Source of the DNA: UBA5078 sp033721235
GTDB lineage: Bacteria; Pseudomonadota; Gammaproteobacteria; Pseudomonadales; Pseudohongiellaceae
Direction of reading: 5' to 3'
Length of the DNA: 64,000 nucleotides
Assembly (NCBI GenBank): GCA_033721235.1
Contig: JAWWAY010000002.1
Span: 248,001-312,000, forward strand
Below, piece by piece: positions 42,821 through 51,185 of this stretch. The position numbers were made by a program, and so were the translations under genes. The notes under the pieces are model-generated. The model was given only the letters and a program-made list of their open reading frames with translations, ran no database searches and had not been told where the DNA came from. Within the stretch, counting starts at the first letter, position 1; each line of letters begins with the position of its first letter.

Positions 42821-43209
42821 TCAATAGTTCCTTGGCTCATCAACTTACGTAGTTAGTGAAAGACTTGCAGACTGAGAGGTTATCACTTGCCCCGCTTGTT
42901 TGGCCAGATTGTAATCATTATCAAGAGAGAATTATATCGACGGCCAGATTAAGGGCTCCTAATAACGTTTTTCGTCTATATATCACCTCGAGTCGCGGAG
43001 GCGGTAGCGGCAGCCTCGCTCTAATTGAAACACCAAAAGTAACAATAATTCATATTTTATTTAAATAAAGCTATATATATCAGACCATTAAAATACTTAT
43101 TCAAGTCCTCTCCTAGCACCATCTAGACTCACTGCCCCAAGCTTAGGGGCGCTTTGCGAGGACAGTCCAGCTGCCGATCAAGTTGTTCTGACCCCTTTGG
43201 TTCTTTGGT
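42821..43209. other. Zorya-like promoter region, island edge and SulP 3' region
   Basis: 389 bp. The first ~270 bp are AT-rich and should hold the promoter of the Zorya-like operon (minus). The attR copy lies at 43100-43121. After it, a GCCCC/GGGGC hairpin (43134-43150) lies downstream of the SulP gene. The 70-codon ORF here (42856-43068) has no supporting feature. Confidence 0.5.
43100..43121 (+). repeat. attR: degenerate copy of the tRNA-Leu 3' end
   Basis: TTCAAGTCCTCT is identical to the tRNA T-arm (12 bases), followed by CCTAGCACCA against TCTAGGCACCA: one substitution and one missing base. Its direct orientation and position between the Zorya-like operon and the SulP operon fit the far attachment site of the island. 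Confidence 0.72.
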
Positions 43210-44970
43210 TTAGTGGGCGTCGATTCTGTCTTTTACCGCATTGAAGGCGTCAAATTGGCTCAAGTAGACATTGCCGCTTAGGTGCTGCAGAAAATCGGAC
43301 TTATTCAGCATATCCATTACCGGGCCCTTTACCTCTGACAGGTGAAAGCGAATTCCCTGTTGCTTTAATTGCAGATTTATTGCCTCCAGAGTCTCCAGCG
43401 CGGTGACATCAATCTCGTTAACCGCCGTGCACATAAGGATGATGTCTGAGATTTCGTCGTTCTTGAAGGCATAAGCATAGATCTTATCGGCAAGAAAAGC
43501 CGCGTTGGCAAAAAACAAACTTTCATCAACCCTGATACTCAAAATTTGCGGATGCGTAATCACTTGATAACGCTGCACATTCCGAAAGTGCTCGCTTCCT
43601 TCTATCAGACCAACCTCGGCAATATGGGGTTTGGAAGTGCGATAGAGATGCAGGGCAATGGATACTAGAATACCGCAAGAAACCCCGGCCTCTACCCCGT
43701 AGAACAGGGTGACCAACATGGTGCCTGTAATCGCCGCGGCCTCGCTCTTGGACACTCTCCAAACCTTAGAAATAACCCCCAGGTCGACTAAGCCCATAAC
43801 GGCGATAATGATTGTGGCGGCCAGAGTAGCCTTTGGCAGTGAATAGAGTGCAGGCGTTAAGAAGACAGACACCAAAGCAATCAATGCCGCCGTCATAATA
43901 CTCGCGGCCTGCGTCACGGCTCCCGCCTCGAAATTAACCACCGAGCGCGAAAAACCACCCGTTACTGGCAGTCCACCAGACAAAGATGCGGCTATATTGG
44001 CCGCCCCTAAACCGATGAGCTCCTGATCCGGTTCGACTCTCTCCTGCCTCTTGCCACCTAAGGTACGACCCACTGAGATCGACTCGACGTAGCCAATAAT
44101 CGAAATCAACAAAGCTGGAAGCCAAAGAGCGGCCACAAGTTCGATCGACAAGTCTGGCAGTGACATTTTCGGCAAGCCTTCGGGTATAACTCCCACGATG
44201 GCAACACCCTGCTGCTCCAAGGCAAACCATCGCACGGCAATAATAGAAAGCACGATGGCAAGTACCGGCGTTAGTTTTGCCCCCAGCTTTGCCGCCTTCT
44301 CGCTTAGGCCTAAGGACATTAGAAAAACGACGCCCTTTTGGCGAACGAGAAAGAGCAAGGCCATAACGGACAAGCCAATCACCAAGGTCGCAGCGTTAAA
44401 TTGCGCGACATGCCCCCATAGAGCAGGAAGTAATTCACCTAGCGTATCACCGCCCGCAGATATGCCTAGAATATGGCGCAGTTGGCTTAGCGCGATAATA
44501 ATGGCCGAGGCCGAAATAAAAGCGGAAACGACCGAGTGGGATAGGAAATTGGCCAGGAAACCAAGCCGCAATACTCCAAAAAGGATTAGCATAGCGCCAG
44601 ATAGCGCAGCCAATGTTATTGCCGCCACAACGGGGCTGACTGCTAGATCGATACTGACCTGTCCAACTGCCGCCGCTGTCATCAAAGAGGCAATAGCCAC
44701 AGGCCCCACTGACAAACTGGTACTGCTACCAAATAAGGCGTAGAGCACCAAGGGCAAAATACTGGCGTAAATACCAACCTCTGCGGGCAGACCCGCTAGG
44801 AGAGCATAGGCCAATGACTGCGGTATGAGCATCACAGTCACTATAAGCGCTGCCACCAAATCGCTAGAGAAGGTGTCGCGCTTATAGTGCTTAATCCATC
44901 GTGCGGCTGGCACGATCGTTTCTATCTTCACCAAAATGTGTCCCTTATTGAGTAGAGCGCTAGCACCCAT
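43210..44970 (-). CDS. SulP-family anion transporter with STAS domain
   Basis: 586 residues. Ten to twelve membrane helices form the SulP core (DLVAALIVTVMLIPQSLAYA near 37-56; GLPAEVGIYASILPL) and residues ~460-575 form a cytoplasmic STAS domain (ILMCTAVNEIDVTALETLE). SulP proteins move sulfate, bicarbonate or dicarboxylates. Here it starts six bases after the stop of the DUF442-SQR gene and is in one operon with sulfide-oxidation enzymes, which suggests transport of sulfate, sulfite or thiosulfate. A GTG 13 codons downstream is an alternative start. Confidence 0.88.
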   Translation of the reverse strand: MGASALLNKGHILVKIETIVPAARWIKHYKRDTFSSDLVAALIVTVMLIPQSLAYALLAGLPAEVGIYASILPLVLYALFGSSTSLSVGPVAIASLMTAAAVGQVSIDLAVSPVVAAITLAALSGAMLILFGVLRLGFLANFLSHSVVSAFISASAIIIALSQLRHILGISAGGDTLGELLPALWGHVAQFNAATLVIGLSVMALLFLVRQKGVVFLMSLGLSEKAAKLGAKLTPVLAIVLSIIAVRWFALEQQGVAIVGVIPEGLPKMSLPDLSIELVAALWLPALLISIIGYVESISVGRTLGGKRQERVEPDQELIGLGAANIAASLSGGLPVTGGFSRSVVNFEAGAVTQAASIMTAALIALVSVFLTPALYSLPKATLAATIIIAVMGLVDLGVISKVWRVSKSEAAAITGTMLVTLFYGVEAGVSCGILVSIALHLYRTSKPHIAEVGLIEGSEHFRNVQRYQVITHPQILSIRVDESLFFANAAFLADKIYAYAFKNDEISDIILMCTAVNEIDVTALETLEAINLQLKQQGIRFHLSEVKGPVMDMLNKSDFLQHLSGNVYLSQFDAFNAVKDRIDAH

Positions 44971-44976
44971 ATTGCT

Positions 44977-46683
44977 CTAAGAGTCTTTTCTCAAGGACTC
45001 TAAGTCCTTGGACCCAGCAAGCCACTCACGCCCTTTTAACATTGCATGCCAATACACAAATGGAAGTAGTGATTTTTTAAGCCACCACGCACGCCGCGTG
45101 GCAACCAGGCCATTAAGCAAAAAGCGTGGAAAAGAGGGCAGAAGTTTTCCCCCATAGCCAAACTCAGCCAAAACAATCTTGCCTCTCTCCACAGTAAGCG
45201 GGCAAGAACCATAGCCGTCATAGCCGTCCTTGAGTTCCTGCTGTCGCAACGTCGATACTATATTGGCTGCGACAACGGGAACTTGTTTTCGCACTGCCGC
45301 CATTGTCTTGGCATTGGGAGTGTTCATGACATCGCCAAGGCCCCACACATTGTCGAACTTTTTATGTCTCAAGCTAAACTGATCGACATCCAACCAGCCA
45401 GAGGCATCTGCTAGTTCGCTTTCGGCTATAAAAGATGGCGATTTCTGCGGAGGGCAGACATGAATCATATCGAACTCTTTGCACACCAATTCTTCTTGTC
45501 CATCCACTTTGAAGTAGGCCTTATGCTGTTCGCCATCAATCTCAACCAAAGTATGCTTGTAATGAACGTTGGCATTGTATTTATCTATGTATTCCTGCAG
45601 GGCTGGCACATAGGCAGCCACGCCAAACAACACCGCACCGGCGTTACAAAAATCGATGTCGATATTTTTAAGCACTCCACTTTTGAGCCAATGATCCGCA
45701 GATAAGTAAAGTGCTTTCTGGGGAGCACCCGCACACTTAATCGGCATTGGTGGCTGTGTGAAAATCGCCTTCCCTTTTTCTAGTCCCTGCACTAGCTCCC
45801 AAGTGTAGGGCGCAAGATCATAGGCATAGTTAGAGGTGACGCCATTCTTGCCCAGAGTCTCACGCAAGCCCTTTACGCCATCCCAATTCAACTCCAGCCC
45901 CGGACACACAATAAGCTGTTTATAGACAACGCTCTGTCCGTTATCCAGATGCACTGCATTATCAACAGGAGAGAATGCTGTGACCGCTTGCTTCACCCAC
46001 GACACATTGCGCGGAATTAGATCGACCATTCTTCTCTTGGTATTCTCGCGCTTGAAGACGCCTCCGCCCACCATAGTCCAACCTGGTTGATAATAGTGAA
46101 CTTCGCTTGGGTCGATTAAAGCCAACCGTAGAGAAGCATCTCGTTTGCGAATACTCTCCGCCACCGCTATCCCACCCGAACCGGCTCCGACAATGACAAC
46201 ATCGTACGCGGCGCTAGCCGCACGCCCTTGGACGCCCCCTCCCTTAGCTTGGGAAGGGGTTGCCGTGAACGGCGCTATCGCCTCTGCCACATCAACACCT
46301 AGAGCATTAGCTTTATCCGTCACTGCCTTAACATCGGCCCCATTTTTTACAGACGCCGCAGCCCATAAACAGATCGAGCGGTTTCCGGTACGACAATAAG
46401 CGTGCACTTTCTTCCCTGCGCTCTCGGCACCACTGAATATGCGATAGAAGTCTTCTATTTGCGCCTCAGTCTGTTGGCCAGAACGAAAAGGCATGCTAAC
46501 AACACTCATGCCCAGAGCCGCAGCCGCGGCAGATATTTCAGACACATTTACCTGCCCTTCCGCCTCATTGTCTGGCCTATTGCACACAAGAATTGAGACT
46601 CCTTGTTCGTGTAGAACTGCCACATCTTCAACTTCCAATTGGGCGGATGCAGTCAAGGTGTCATCGATTGTCAGTATTCGCAT
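44977..46683 (-). CDS. DUF442 phosphatase/sulfurtransferase-like domain fused to SQR-like flavoprotein
   Basis: 568 residues. Residues 1-110 form a DUF442 domain with the motif HAYCRTGNRS (Cys97), a rhodanese/phosphatase-like site. From about 160 a pyridine-nucleotide-disulfide/SQR-like flavoprotein follows (VVIVGAGSGGIAVAE). It resembles the eukaryotic-type sulfide:quinone oxidoreductases: PIKCAGAPQK keeps one redox Cys, but the second, which I recall as GDCTN in the human enzyme, reads GDVMN, so that Cys is a Val. It may oxidise sulfide to persulfide with Cys97 as acceptor, or have another substrate. Lies 51 bp after the dioxygenase gene. Confidence 0.85.
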   Translation of the reverse strand: MRILTIDDTLTASAQLEVEDVAVLHEQGVSILVCNRPDNEAEGQVNVSEISAAAAALGMSVVSMPFRSGQQTEAQIEDFYRIFSGAESAGKKVHAYCRTGNRSICLWAAASVKNGADVKAVTDKANALGVDVAEAIAPFTATPSQAKGGGVQGRAASAAYDVVIVGAGSGGIAVAESIRKRDASLRLALIDPSEVHYYQPGWTMVGGGVFKRENTKRRMVDLIPRNVSWVKQAVTAFSPVDNAVHLDNGQSVVYKQLIVCPGLELNWDGVKGLRETLGKNGVTSNYAYDLAPYTWELVQGLEKGKAIFTQPPMPIKCAGAPQKALYLSADHWLKSGVLKNIDIDFCNAGAVLFGVAAYVPALQEYIDKYNANVHYKHTLVEIDGEQHKAYFKVDGQEELVCKEFDMIHVCPPQKSPSFIAESELADASGWLDVDQFSLRHKKFDNVWGLGDVMNTPNAKTMAAVRKQVPVVAANIVSTLRQQELKDGYDGYGSCPLTVERGKIVLAEFGYGGKLLPSFPRFLLNGLVATRRAWWLKKSLLPFVYWHAMLKGREWLAGSKDLESLRKDS

Positions 46684-46734
46684 TCTATTTTCTCGCTTTA
46701 ATATTGGTAAAAAAGATACAAGGCACTTAATGCG

Positions 46735-47625
46735 CTAGGAGAACATATTAAGAGGTAATTTTAGATAGGTTGTCCCATTGTCTTCTGGCTCTGGAAAGCC
46801 TCCTGCCCTGATATTGACTTGCAAGGAGGGAAGAATGAGATGCGGCATCCCCAGAGTCTTATCTCGGGCAACTCGCATTTCTACAAATTCAGCCTCCGAG
46901 ATACTAGGGTTTACGTGAATATTATTTTTGCGCTCTTCGGCGATTGTCGTTTCATATTCGAGCTCACGATCACCTACTCCATAGTCGTGACACATAAACA
47001 CTCTCGTATCCCCGTCCAGTTGCAGCAGCTTCTGTATAGAGCGATAAAGCGTCACAGCATCCCCGCCTGGAAAATCGGCTCGTGCAGTACCCGCATCAGG
47101 CATAAAGAGCGTGTCGCCAACAAAAAGCGCATCGCCTATCAAGTGGCTCATACATGCCGGAGTATGGCCGGGCGTATGTATTGCCTTGGCGACGAGCTTA
47201 CCTATTGTATAGGTCTCGCCATCACTAAATAGATAGTCAAACTGCGAGCCATCTTTAGCAAAATCTTCATCCAAATTAAATACATCCGCGAACACATGCT
47301 GCACGTCCGATATATGCTCGCCTATTGCCAATTTTCCGCCTACTTTACTGCGAATATATAGGCCCGCAGAGAGATGATCTGCGTGGGCATGAGTTTCAAT
47401 TATCCACTCCACTGTCAGACCCTGCTGAGTAACATACTCGATAATTTCGTCGGCGCCTTTATAACTTGTAGTCCCCGAGGCGTAGTCCAGCTCCAATACA
47501 CTGTCGACAATTGCGCAGGCATTCGAACTAGGGTCCCGAACGACATAGGAAAACGTGTTGCTGTCCTCATCGAAGAACGGCACTACCTTAGGGTTAATCG
47601 TCTTACTTGCAGTATGTGTATCCAT
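46735..47625 (-). CDS. pdo: Persulfide dioxygenase, ETHE1/Blh-like metallo-beta-lactamase fold
   Basis: 296 residues. The metal ligands are in ETHAHADHLSAG (about 78-89), HTPGHTPACMS (about 149) and CHDY (about 214); GDTLFMPDAGTARADFPGG (about 170-188) is the ETHE1/Blh signature. Persulfide dioxygenase oxidises glutathione persulfide to sulfite using Fe(II) and O2. It is the first gene of the operon with the DUF442-SQR fusion and the SulP transporter, read from a sigma-54-type promoter, with fisR divergent upstream. Confidence 0.92.
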   Translation of the reverse strand: MDTHTASKTINPKVVPFFDEDSNTFSYVVRDPSSNACAIVDSVLELDYASGTTSYKGADEIIEYVTQQGLTVEWIIETHAHADHLSAGLYIRSKVGGKLAIGEHISDVQHVFADVFNLDEDFAKDGSQFDYLFSDGETYTIGKLVAKAIHTPGHTPACMSHLIGDALFVGDTLFMPDAGTARADFPGGDAVTLYRSIQKLLQLDGDTRVFMCHDYGVGDRELEYETTIAEERKNNIHVNPSISEAEFVEMRVARDKTLGMPHLILPSLQVNIRAGGFPEPEDNGTTYLKLPLNMFS

Positions 47626-47682
47626 TGATGAAACAAGCTCCTATGTATGTACGATGGCATTGAGATAATCTAAATCTAATAT

Positions 47683-47698
47683 TGCACAGGACGTGCCA
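47683..47698 (-). promoter_or_regulatory. rpoN-dependent promoter: Sigma-54 (-24/-12) promoter of the sulfide oxidation operon
   Basis: Read on the minus strand, TGGCAC, five bases, then GTGCA matches the consensus TGGCAC-N5-TTGCA with one mismatch and correct GG/GC spacing. It would start transcription about 45 bp before the dioxygenase ATG, and the divergent gene encodes a sigma-54 activator. Confidence 0.75.
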
Positions 47699-47771
47699 TT
47701 AAAACCAAAACTCATAAGCTATTGTAATAAAAAGATTTTATTTACAAGAGCCGGAAGAAGCCTTAGCTGCA

Positions 47772-47835
47772 ATTGCCATAATTAGCAATCAATGCCATTA
47801 TTGGCGAATTATTTTTGCCATTTTAGACAATATGA
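47772..47835. promoter_or_regulatory. Candidate FisR enhancer sites (repeated dyads)
   Basis: ATTGCCATAATTAGCAAT (47772-47789) and ATGCCATTATTGGCGAAT (47792-47809) are similar imperfect dyads 19 bp apart; TTGCCATTTTAGACAAT (47815-47831) is a weaker third. They lie 75-135 bp upstream of the -24/-12 promoter, the normal distance for a sigma-54 activator, and run up to the fisR start, so they may also serve autoregulation. Confidence 0.55.
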
Positions 47836-49175
47836 CACTAATCGCCTCAGACAAAACGAAGCCGCCTGCAGAAATGCTGGAGGCTTATGACTGCCCCGCC
47901 ATATTGGTCACATCCAACTACCAGATCGTTGCCTATAACACCCTCTATGAGAACGCCTTCGGCAGCATAGAGCTTGAAAGCGCTCCAAGATGTTTTAGCA
48001 TCTCCCACGGTTACGATGCCCCCTGCGATGAGTCGGGCGAAAGCTGCCCTCTGGGCGCCGCTAGAGCATCAGGGCACAAGGAACGAGTATTGCACATCCA
48101 TCAAACTCCTCGCGGCAAAGAGCACGTGGATGTTGAGATGCTGCCAATACACAACACTAGTGGCGAGCTCATCTATTTTGTCGAACTGCTTCGCCCCGTA
48201 CCCCTAGCCGGTGGAGCGGGTGTCGAGAAAGAGCTAGTAGGGAATAGCCCAGCATTTAACGAAATGCTGAGCAAGATTGCGCGGGTTGGCACATCAGAAG
48301 CCTCGGTCTTACTACTAGGAGAGTCCGGCACAGGCAAGGAGTTAGCGGCTCGAGCCATTCATATGGCCAGCCCTCGAAAAAACAAACCATTGGTCACGCT
48401 TGAGTGCGCCGGCCTATCCGATACCCTTTTCGAAAGCGAGCTGTTTGGTCACGTAAAGGGCGCATTTACGGGCGCTCAGTTTGCCAAAAAAGGTCTGGTA
48501 GAACTGGCTAACGACGGGACCTTATTTTTGGATGAGCTGGGCGACATTCCCCTATCAATGCAGGTTAAGCTTCTACGCTTAATTGAAACGGGCACCTACC
48601 GACCGGTTGGTAGCATAGAGGTTCGCTCCTCCAACTTCAGGTTAATATGCGCCACTCACAAAAAACTCTATCAGATGGTAGAAAACGGCCAGTTCCGAGA
48701 GGACCTCTACTATCGCATTAATGTCTACCCCATCACGGTTCCGGCACTCAGAGACAGAAAAGAGGACATCCCACTTCTAGCAAAGGCAATCTTAGATAGA
48801 CTCTCTGCAAGCTCAAAATTTCGCTTAACCGAATCGGCCACTCAAGCTCTACTTAATTACCCCTATAGAGGCAATATTAGAGAGCTGCGAAATTTGCTCA
48901 ATCGCGCTATTGTTCTGTGCGATTCTAATATCATCGACCAGCACGTTATTGATGCCTGCATCGAGGCAGAGCCACGTCACGCATACTCGCCGGAAAGCGA
49001 GGAAAAAGCCAATAGCCAGGAAACAGTAGAGAAAGAACAAAGGTGGCTGGATCTAGCCACACAGGAAAAACGCTATATTAGCGAGGCAATGGCTGCCCAC
49101 AAGGGAAACAAAGAAAAAGTGGCGCAACTCTTAGGCATCAGCTTACGCTCACTGTACAGAAAACTGCAGAGTTAA
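47832..49175 (+). CDS. fisR: FisR-type sulfane-sulfur-responsive sigma-54 activator
   Basis: 447 residues. The sensor region (1-120, PAS-like) carries Cys54, Cys65 and Cys72, the same spacing (11 and 7) as the three reactive cysteines reported for FisR of Cupriavidus. A sigma-54 AAA+ domain follows with Walker A GESGTGKE (about 164), GAFTGA (about 210) and Walker B LFLDELGD (about 233). A Fis-type HTH ends the protein (AQLLGISLRSLYRKLQ). In the family it activates sulfide oxidation genes when sulfane sulfur builds up. It is divergent from exactly such an operon with a sigma-54 promoter. No Shine-Dalgarno precedes the ATG. Confidence 0.9.
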   Translation: MTLIASDKTKPPAEMLEAYDCPAILVTSNYQIVAYNTLYENAFGSIELESAPRCFSISHGYDAPCDESGESCPLGAARASGHKERVLHIHQTPRGKEHVDVEMLPIHNTSGELIYFVELLRPVPLAGGAGVEKELVGNSPAFNEMLSKIARVGTSEASVLLLGESGTGKELAARAIHMASPRKNKPLVTLECAGLSDTLFESELFGHVKGAFTGAQFAKKGLVELANDGTLFLDELGDIPLSMQVKLLRLIETGTYRPVGSIEVRSSNFRLICATHKKLYQMVENGQFREDLYYRINVYPITVPALRDRKEDIPLLAKAILDRLSASSKFRLTESATQALLNYPYRGNIRELRNLLNRAIVLCDSNIIDQHVIDACIEAEPRHAYSPESEEKANSQETVEKEQRWLDLATQEKRYISEAMAAHKGNKEKVAQLLGISLRSLYRKLQS

Positions 49176-49178
49176 GCC

Positions 49179-49207
49179 AAAAGGCGCTGAATCTTTCAAC
49201 GCCTTTT
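49179..49207. terminator. Bidirectional terminator between fisR and ask
   Basis: AAAAGGCG-C-TGAA pairs with TTCA-A-CGCCTTTT around a TCT loop, with one mismatch; it serves both convergent genes. Confidence 0.88.
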
Positions 49208-49219
49208 AGCCTGCATTCA

Positions 49220-50659
49220 TTAACTAGCTAAACAGATAGCCCGGCCGTGATCGTGAGGCTCTACCAAGCCCTTATGCAAGGCCTTGGTCGCGGTCTCAAA
49301 ATCTTCTTCATTAACAATGAACTGCATATCCACCTGGCGCAAAGACTGGTGCATGGCTAAGACATTGATGTTTTGAGCGGCCAAAGCGCTCACCGCGGCT
49401 GACAGCAAGCCCGCTTGCTTCATATCACTACCAAAAGCGGAGACAACCGACACTTTTTGCTGGTTGACCTCTGCATCTTGAAAGACATGTTCAAGCTCGC
49501 GTCGAATACGTTTAATCACTTTCAAGCTAGCAGCTAAATAGTGAGTGATCGTATTGGCATTAATATCCTTCGAGACGATCTGCGCTCTAAAACGGCGGAT
49601 AAGAGACAGTATTTCACGATCGTAGTGAGTAATATTGCCTGCCATATCCTGATCGAATAACTCCAGCGCATACACACTTTTTCGTCCGGCGATTATCTCC
49701 ACCCGAGGGGACTCGCTTACATAGTCCACGGTAATGATTGTGCCCGCATGCTCCGGCTCAAAGGTATTCTTCACCCGCAGGGGGATCTCATGCTTGCGCA
49801 AGCCTTTGGCAGCATTTGGGTGAATCGCCTCCATTCCCAAGTTAGCCAGTTGATCGGCCACATCATAGTTAGTGCGCCCTATTGGAACCGCATTGTCTTC
49901 GCCGACAAGCCGTGGATCAGCACTACTTAAATGAAACTCTTTATGAATAATGGCTTCCTTAGCTTCGGTAAGAACAGCAATCCGACTAAAAGTCATCTCG
50001 CTATAGCCCCGGTCAAAGGTCGACATTAGACCTTGATCACTATGAGCATAACCCGTGGCAATGGGCAGCACTTTTGCTAAATCGATATCGGCGAATGCGC
50101 GCTTGATACGCTCATCCAGTGAAATATGATCGTCACACTTCCAGCCAGTTAGATCGACAAATTGCGCATTTATACCATCACGCTGTAATAGCTTAGCGGT
50201 ATTCCAAGCACTGTGGGCTTCACCAATACTGGACAACATCTCTCGTACAGTAGCCAAATGAGCCTCTAGAGCAAAGTGCCCATGCTCACACAAACGCTGC
50301 AGATCAGTCATGCAGCTTTTCGCATCGCTCAGGCGCTGTTCGATAAACTCATTGGCTTCGACCAATGCCTCGCCTTCAAACAAAGACTGGTTAATCGCGA
50401 ATATTTTAGTCGTCACTGCTTCCAGGGCATCTAGCCAGCTATCGTCATCGACTGTATTCGCAAATAGAGCAAATACGCCAGGCTTGCCCGTTTTCTTGTG
50501 CTCGAGCAATGTATCCGTAATTCCGCCATAAGCTGATACTACGAAGACTCGCTGATAAGACACCTCGGAGCGCACTCCTCGCAAAACAATATTATCGCGA
50601 ACGGCTTGATAGTCGCTCATAGACGTGCCGCCAATTTTTTCGACGGTATGTAATTTCAT
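49220..50659 (-). CDS. ask: Ectoine-type aspartate kinase (Ask_Ect)
   Basis: 479 residues. The start MKLHTVEKIGGTSMSDY has the aspartokinase KxGGTSM motif; DRGYSEMTFSR (about 215-225) and the C-terminal ACT domains (about 320-470) follow. The ectoine clade is known for weak feedback inhibition, so it can supply aspartyl phosphate when osmolyte is made. It is the last gene of ectA-ectB-ectC-ask, 77 bp after ectC. The ATG at 50659 is preferred; GTG at 50677 is the upstream option. Confidence 0.94.
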   Translation of the reverse strand: MKLHTVEKIGGTSMSDYQAVRDNIVLRGVRSEVSYQRVFVVSAYGGITDTLLEHKKTGKPGVFALFANTVDDDSWLDALEAVTTKIFAINQSLFEGEALVEANEFIEQRLSDAKSCMTDLQRLCEHGHFALEAHLATVREMLSSIGEAHSAWNTAKLLQRDGINAQFVDLTGWKCDDHISLDERIKRAFADIDLAKVLPIATGYAHSDQGLMSTFDRGYSEMTFSRIAVLTEAKEAIIHKEFHLSSADPRLVGEDNAVPIGRTNYDVADQLANLGMEAIHPNAAKGLRKHEIPLRVKNTFEPEHAGTIITVDYVSESPRVEIIAGRKSVYALELFDQDMAGNITHYDREILSLIRRFRAQIVSKDINANTITHYLAASLKVIKRIRRELEHVFQDAEVNQQKVSVVSAFGSDMKQAGLLSAAVSALAAQNINVLAMHQSLRQVDMQFIVNEEDFETATKALHKGLVEPHDHGRAICLAS

Positions 50660-50736
50660 AACGTAAATTTTCCTCACTTTTATCGCAGGGCAAACATGTG
50701 CTTGCTTGCGCGGAATTTAGCTTCCCCCAAAGTCGT

Positions 50737-51138
50737 TCAGGAAATAGTTTCTGCCTCTAACTCATACGCGCCTTCGGCATTGTGCACTTCTTTTCCATTG
50801 AGCGGAGGGTTAAAGACACATGCCATCACCATATCCTCACTGGCTCGCAGTATGTGCTCGTCATGCTTATCGAGTATATAGAGCGTTCCGGCAGCAATGG
50901 GGTAGACCTTGCCATCGGCCAAAGTCTCCACCTCACCTGAGCCTGACACACAGTAAACAGACTCCAGGTGGTTCTGGTAATGCATGCGGAAATCAGCGCC
51001 TTTGTAAATAGTCGTAATATGGAAGGAAAAGCCCATATTATCGTCTTTCAACAACATACGAGTGCTTTCCCAGTTTCCATCCGGAGAGACAATACGCCTA
51101 TTACTTTCCTGGGCCTCTTTCAGGGTTCTTACGATCAT
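50737..51138 (-). CDS. ectC: L-ectoine synthase
   Basis: 133 residues, a cupin-fold enzyme matching EctC from end to end: MIVRTLKEAQESNRRIVSPDG, FHITTIYKGADFRMHYQNHL (metal/active-site His and Tyr region, about 36-55), YCVSGSGEVETLADGKVYPI and KHDEHILRASEDM. It closes N-gamma-acetyl-diaminobutyrate to ectoine with loss of water. AAGGTGA lies six bases upstream. It follows ectB by 47 bp. Confidence 0.97.
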   Translation of the reverse strand: MIVRTLKEAQESNRRIVSPDGNWESTRMLLKDDNMGFSFHITTIYKGADFRMHYQNHLESVYCVSGSGEVETLADGKVYPIAAGTLYILDKHDEHILRASEDMVMACVFNPPLNGKEVHNAEGAYELEAETIS

Positions 51139-51185
51139 TCTTTATCACCTTCAATCAATTTATATTCTATAGATAAGCGCCAGAC

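Larger units (their letters stand above)
30427..43121. mobile_element. Integrative defence island at tRNA-Leu (about 12.7 kb)
   Basis: The element runs from the 3' end of tRNA-Leu to a degenerate copy of that end. Its first gene is a P4-type tyrosine integrase reading away from the tRNA. Cargo: a 223-aa unknown, an AlpA-like regulator, a 26-codon ORF, a winged-helix protein, type I restriction-modification hsdM-hsdS-hsdR and a Zorya type II-like trio. Composition varies: the hsd genes are clearly more GC-rich than their surroundings, while the Zorya genes and hsdS recognition domains are AT-rich. No transfer or capsid genes were seen, so it would need a helper to move, or is fixed. Beyond 43.2 kb the chromosome resumes with a SulP operon. 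Confidence 0.8.

Noticed and set aside
42856..43068. 70-codon ORF beside the attR site
   Set aside because: It overlaps the expected Zorya promoter region and shows no RBS or motif.
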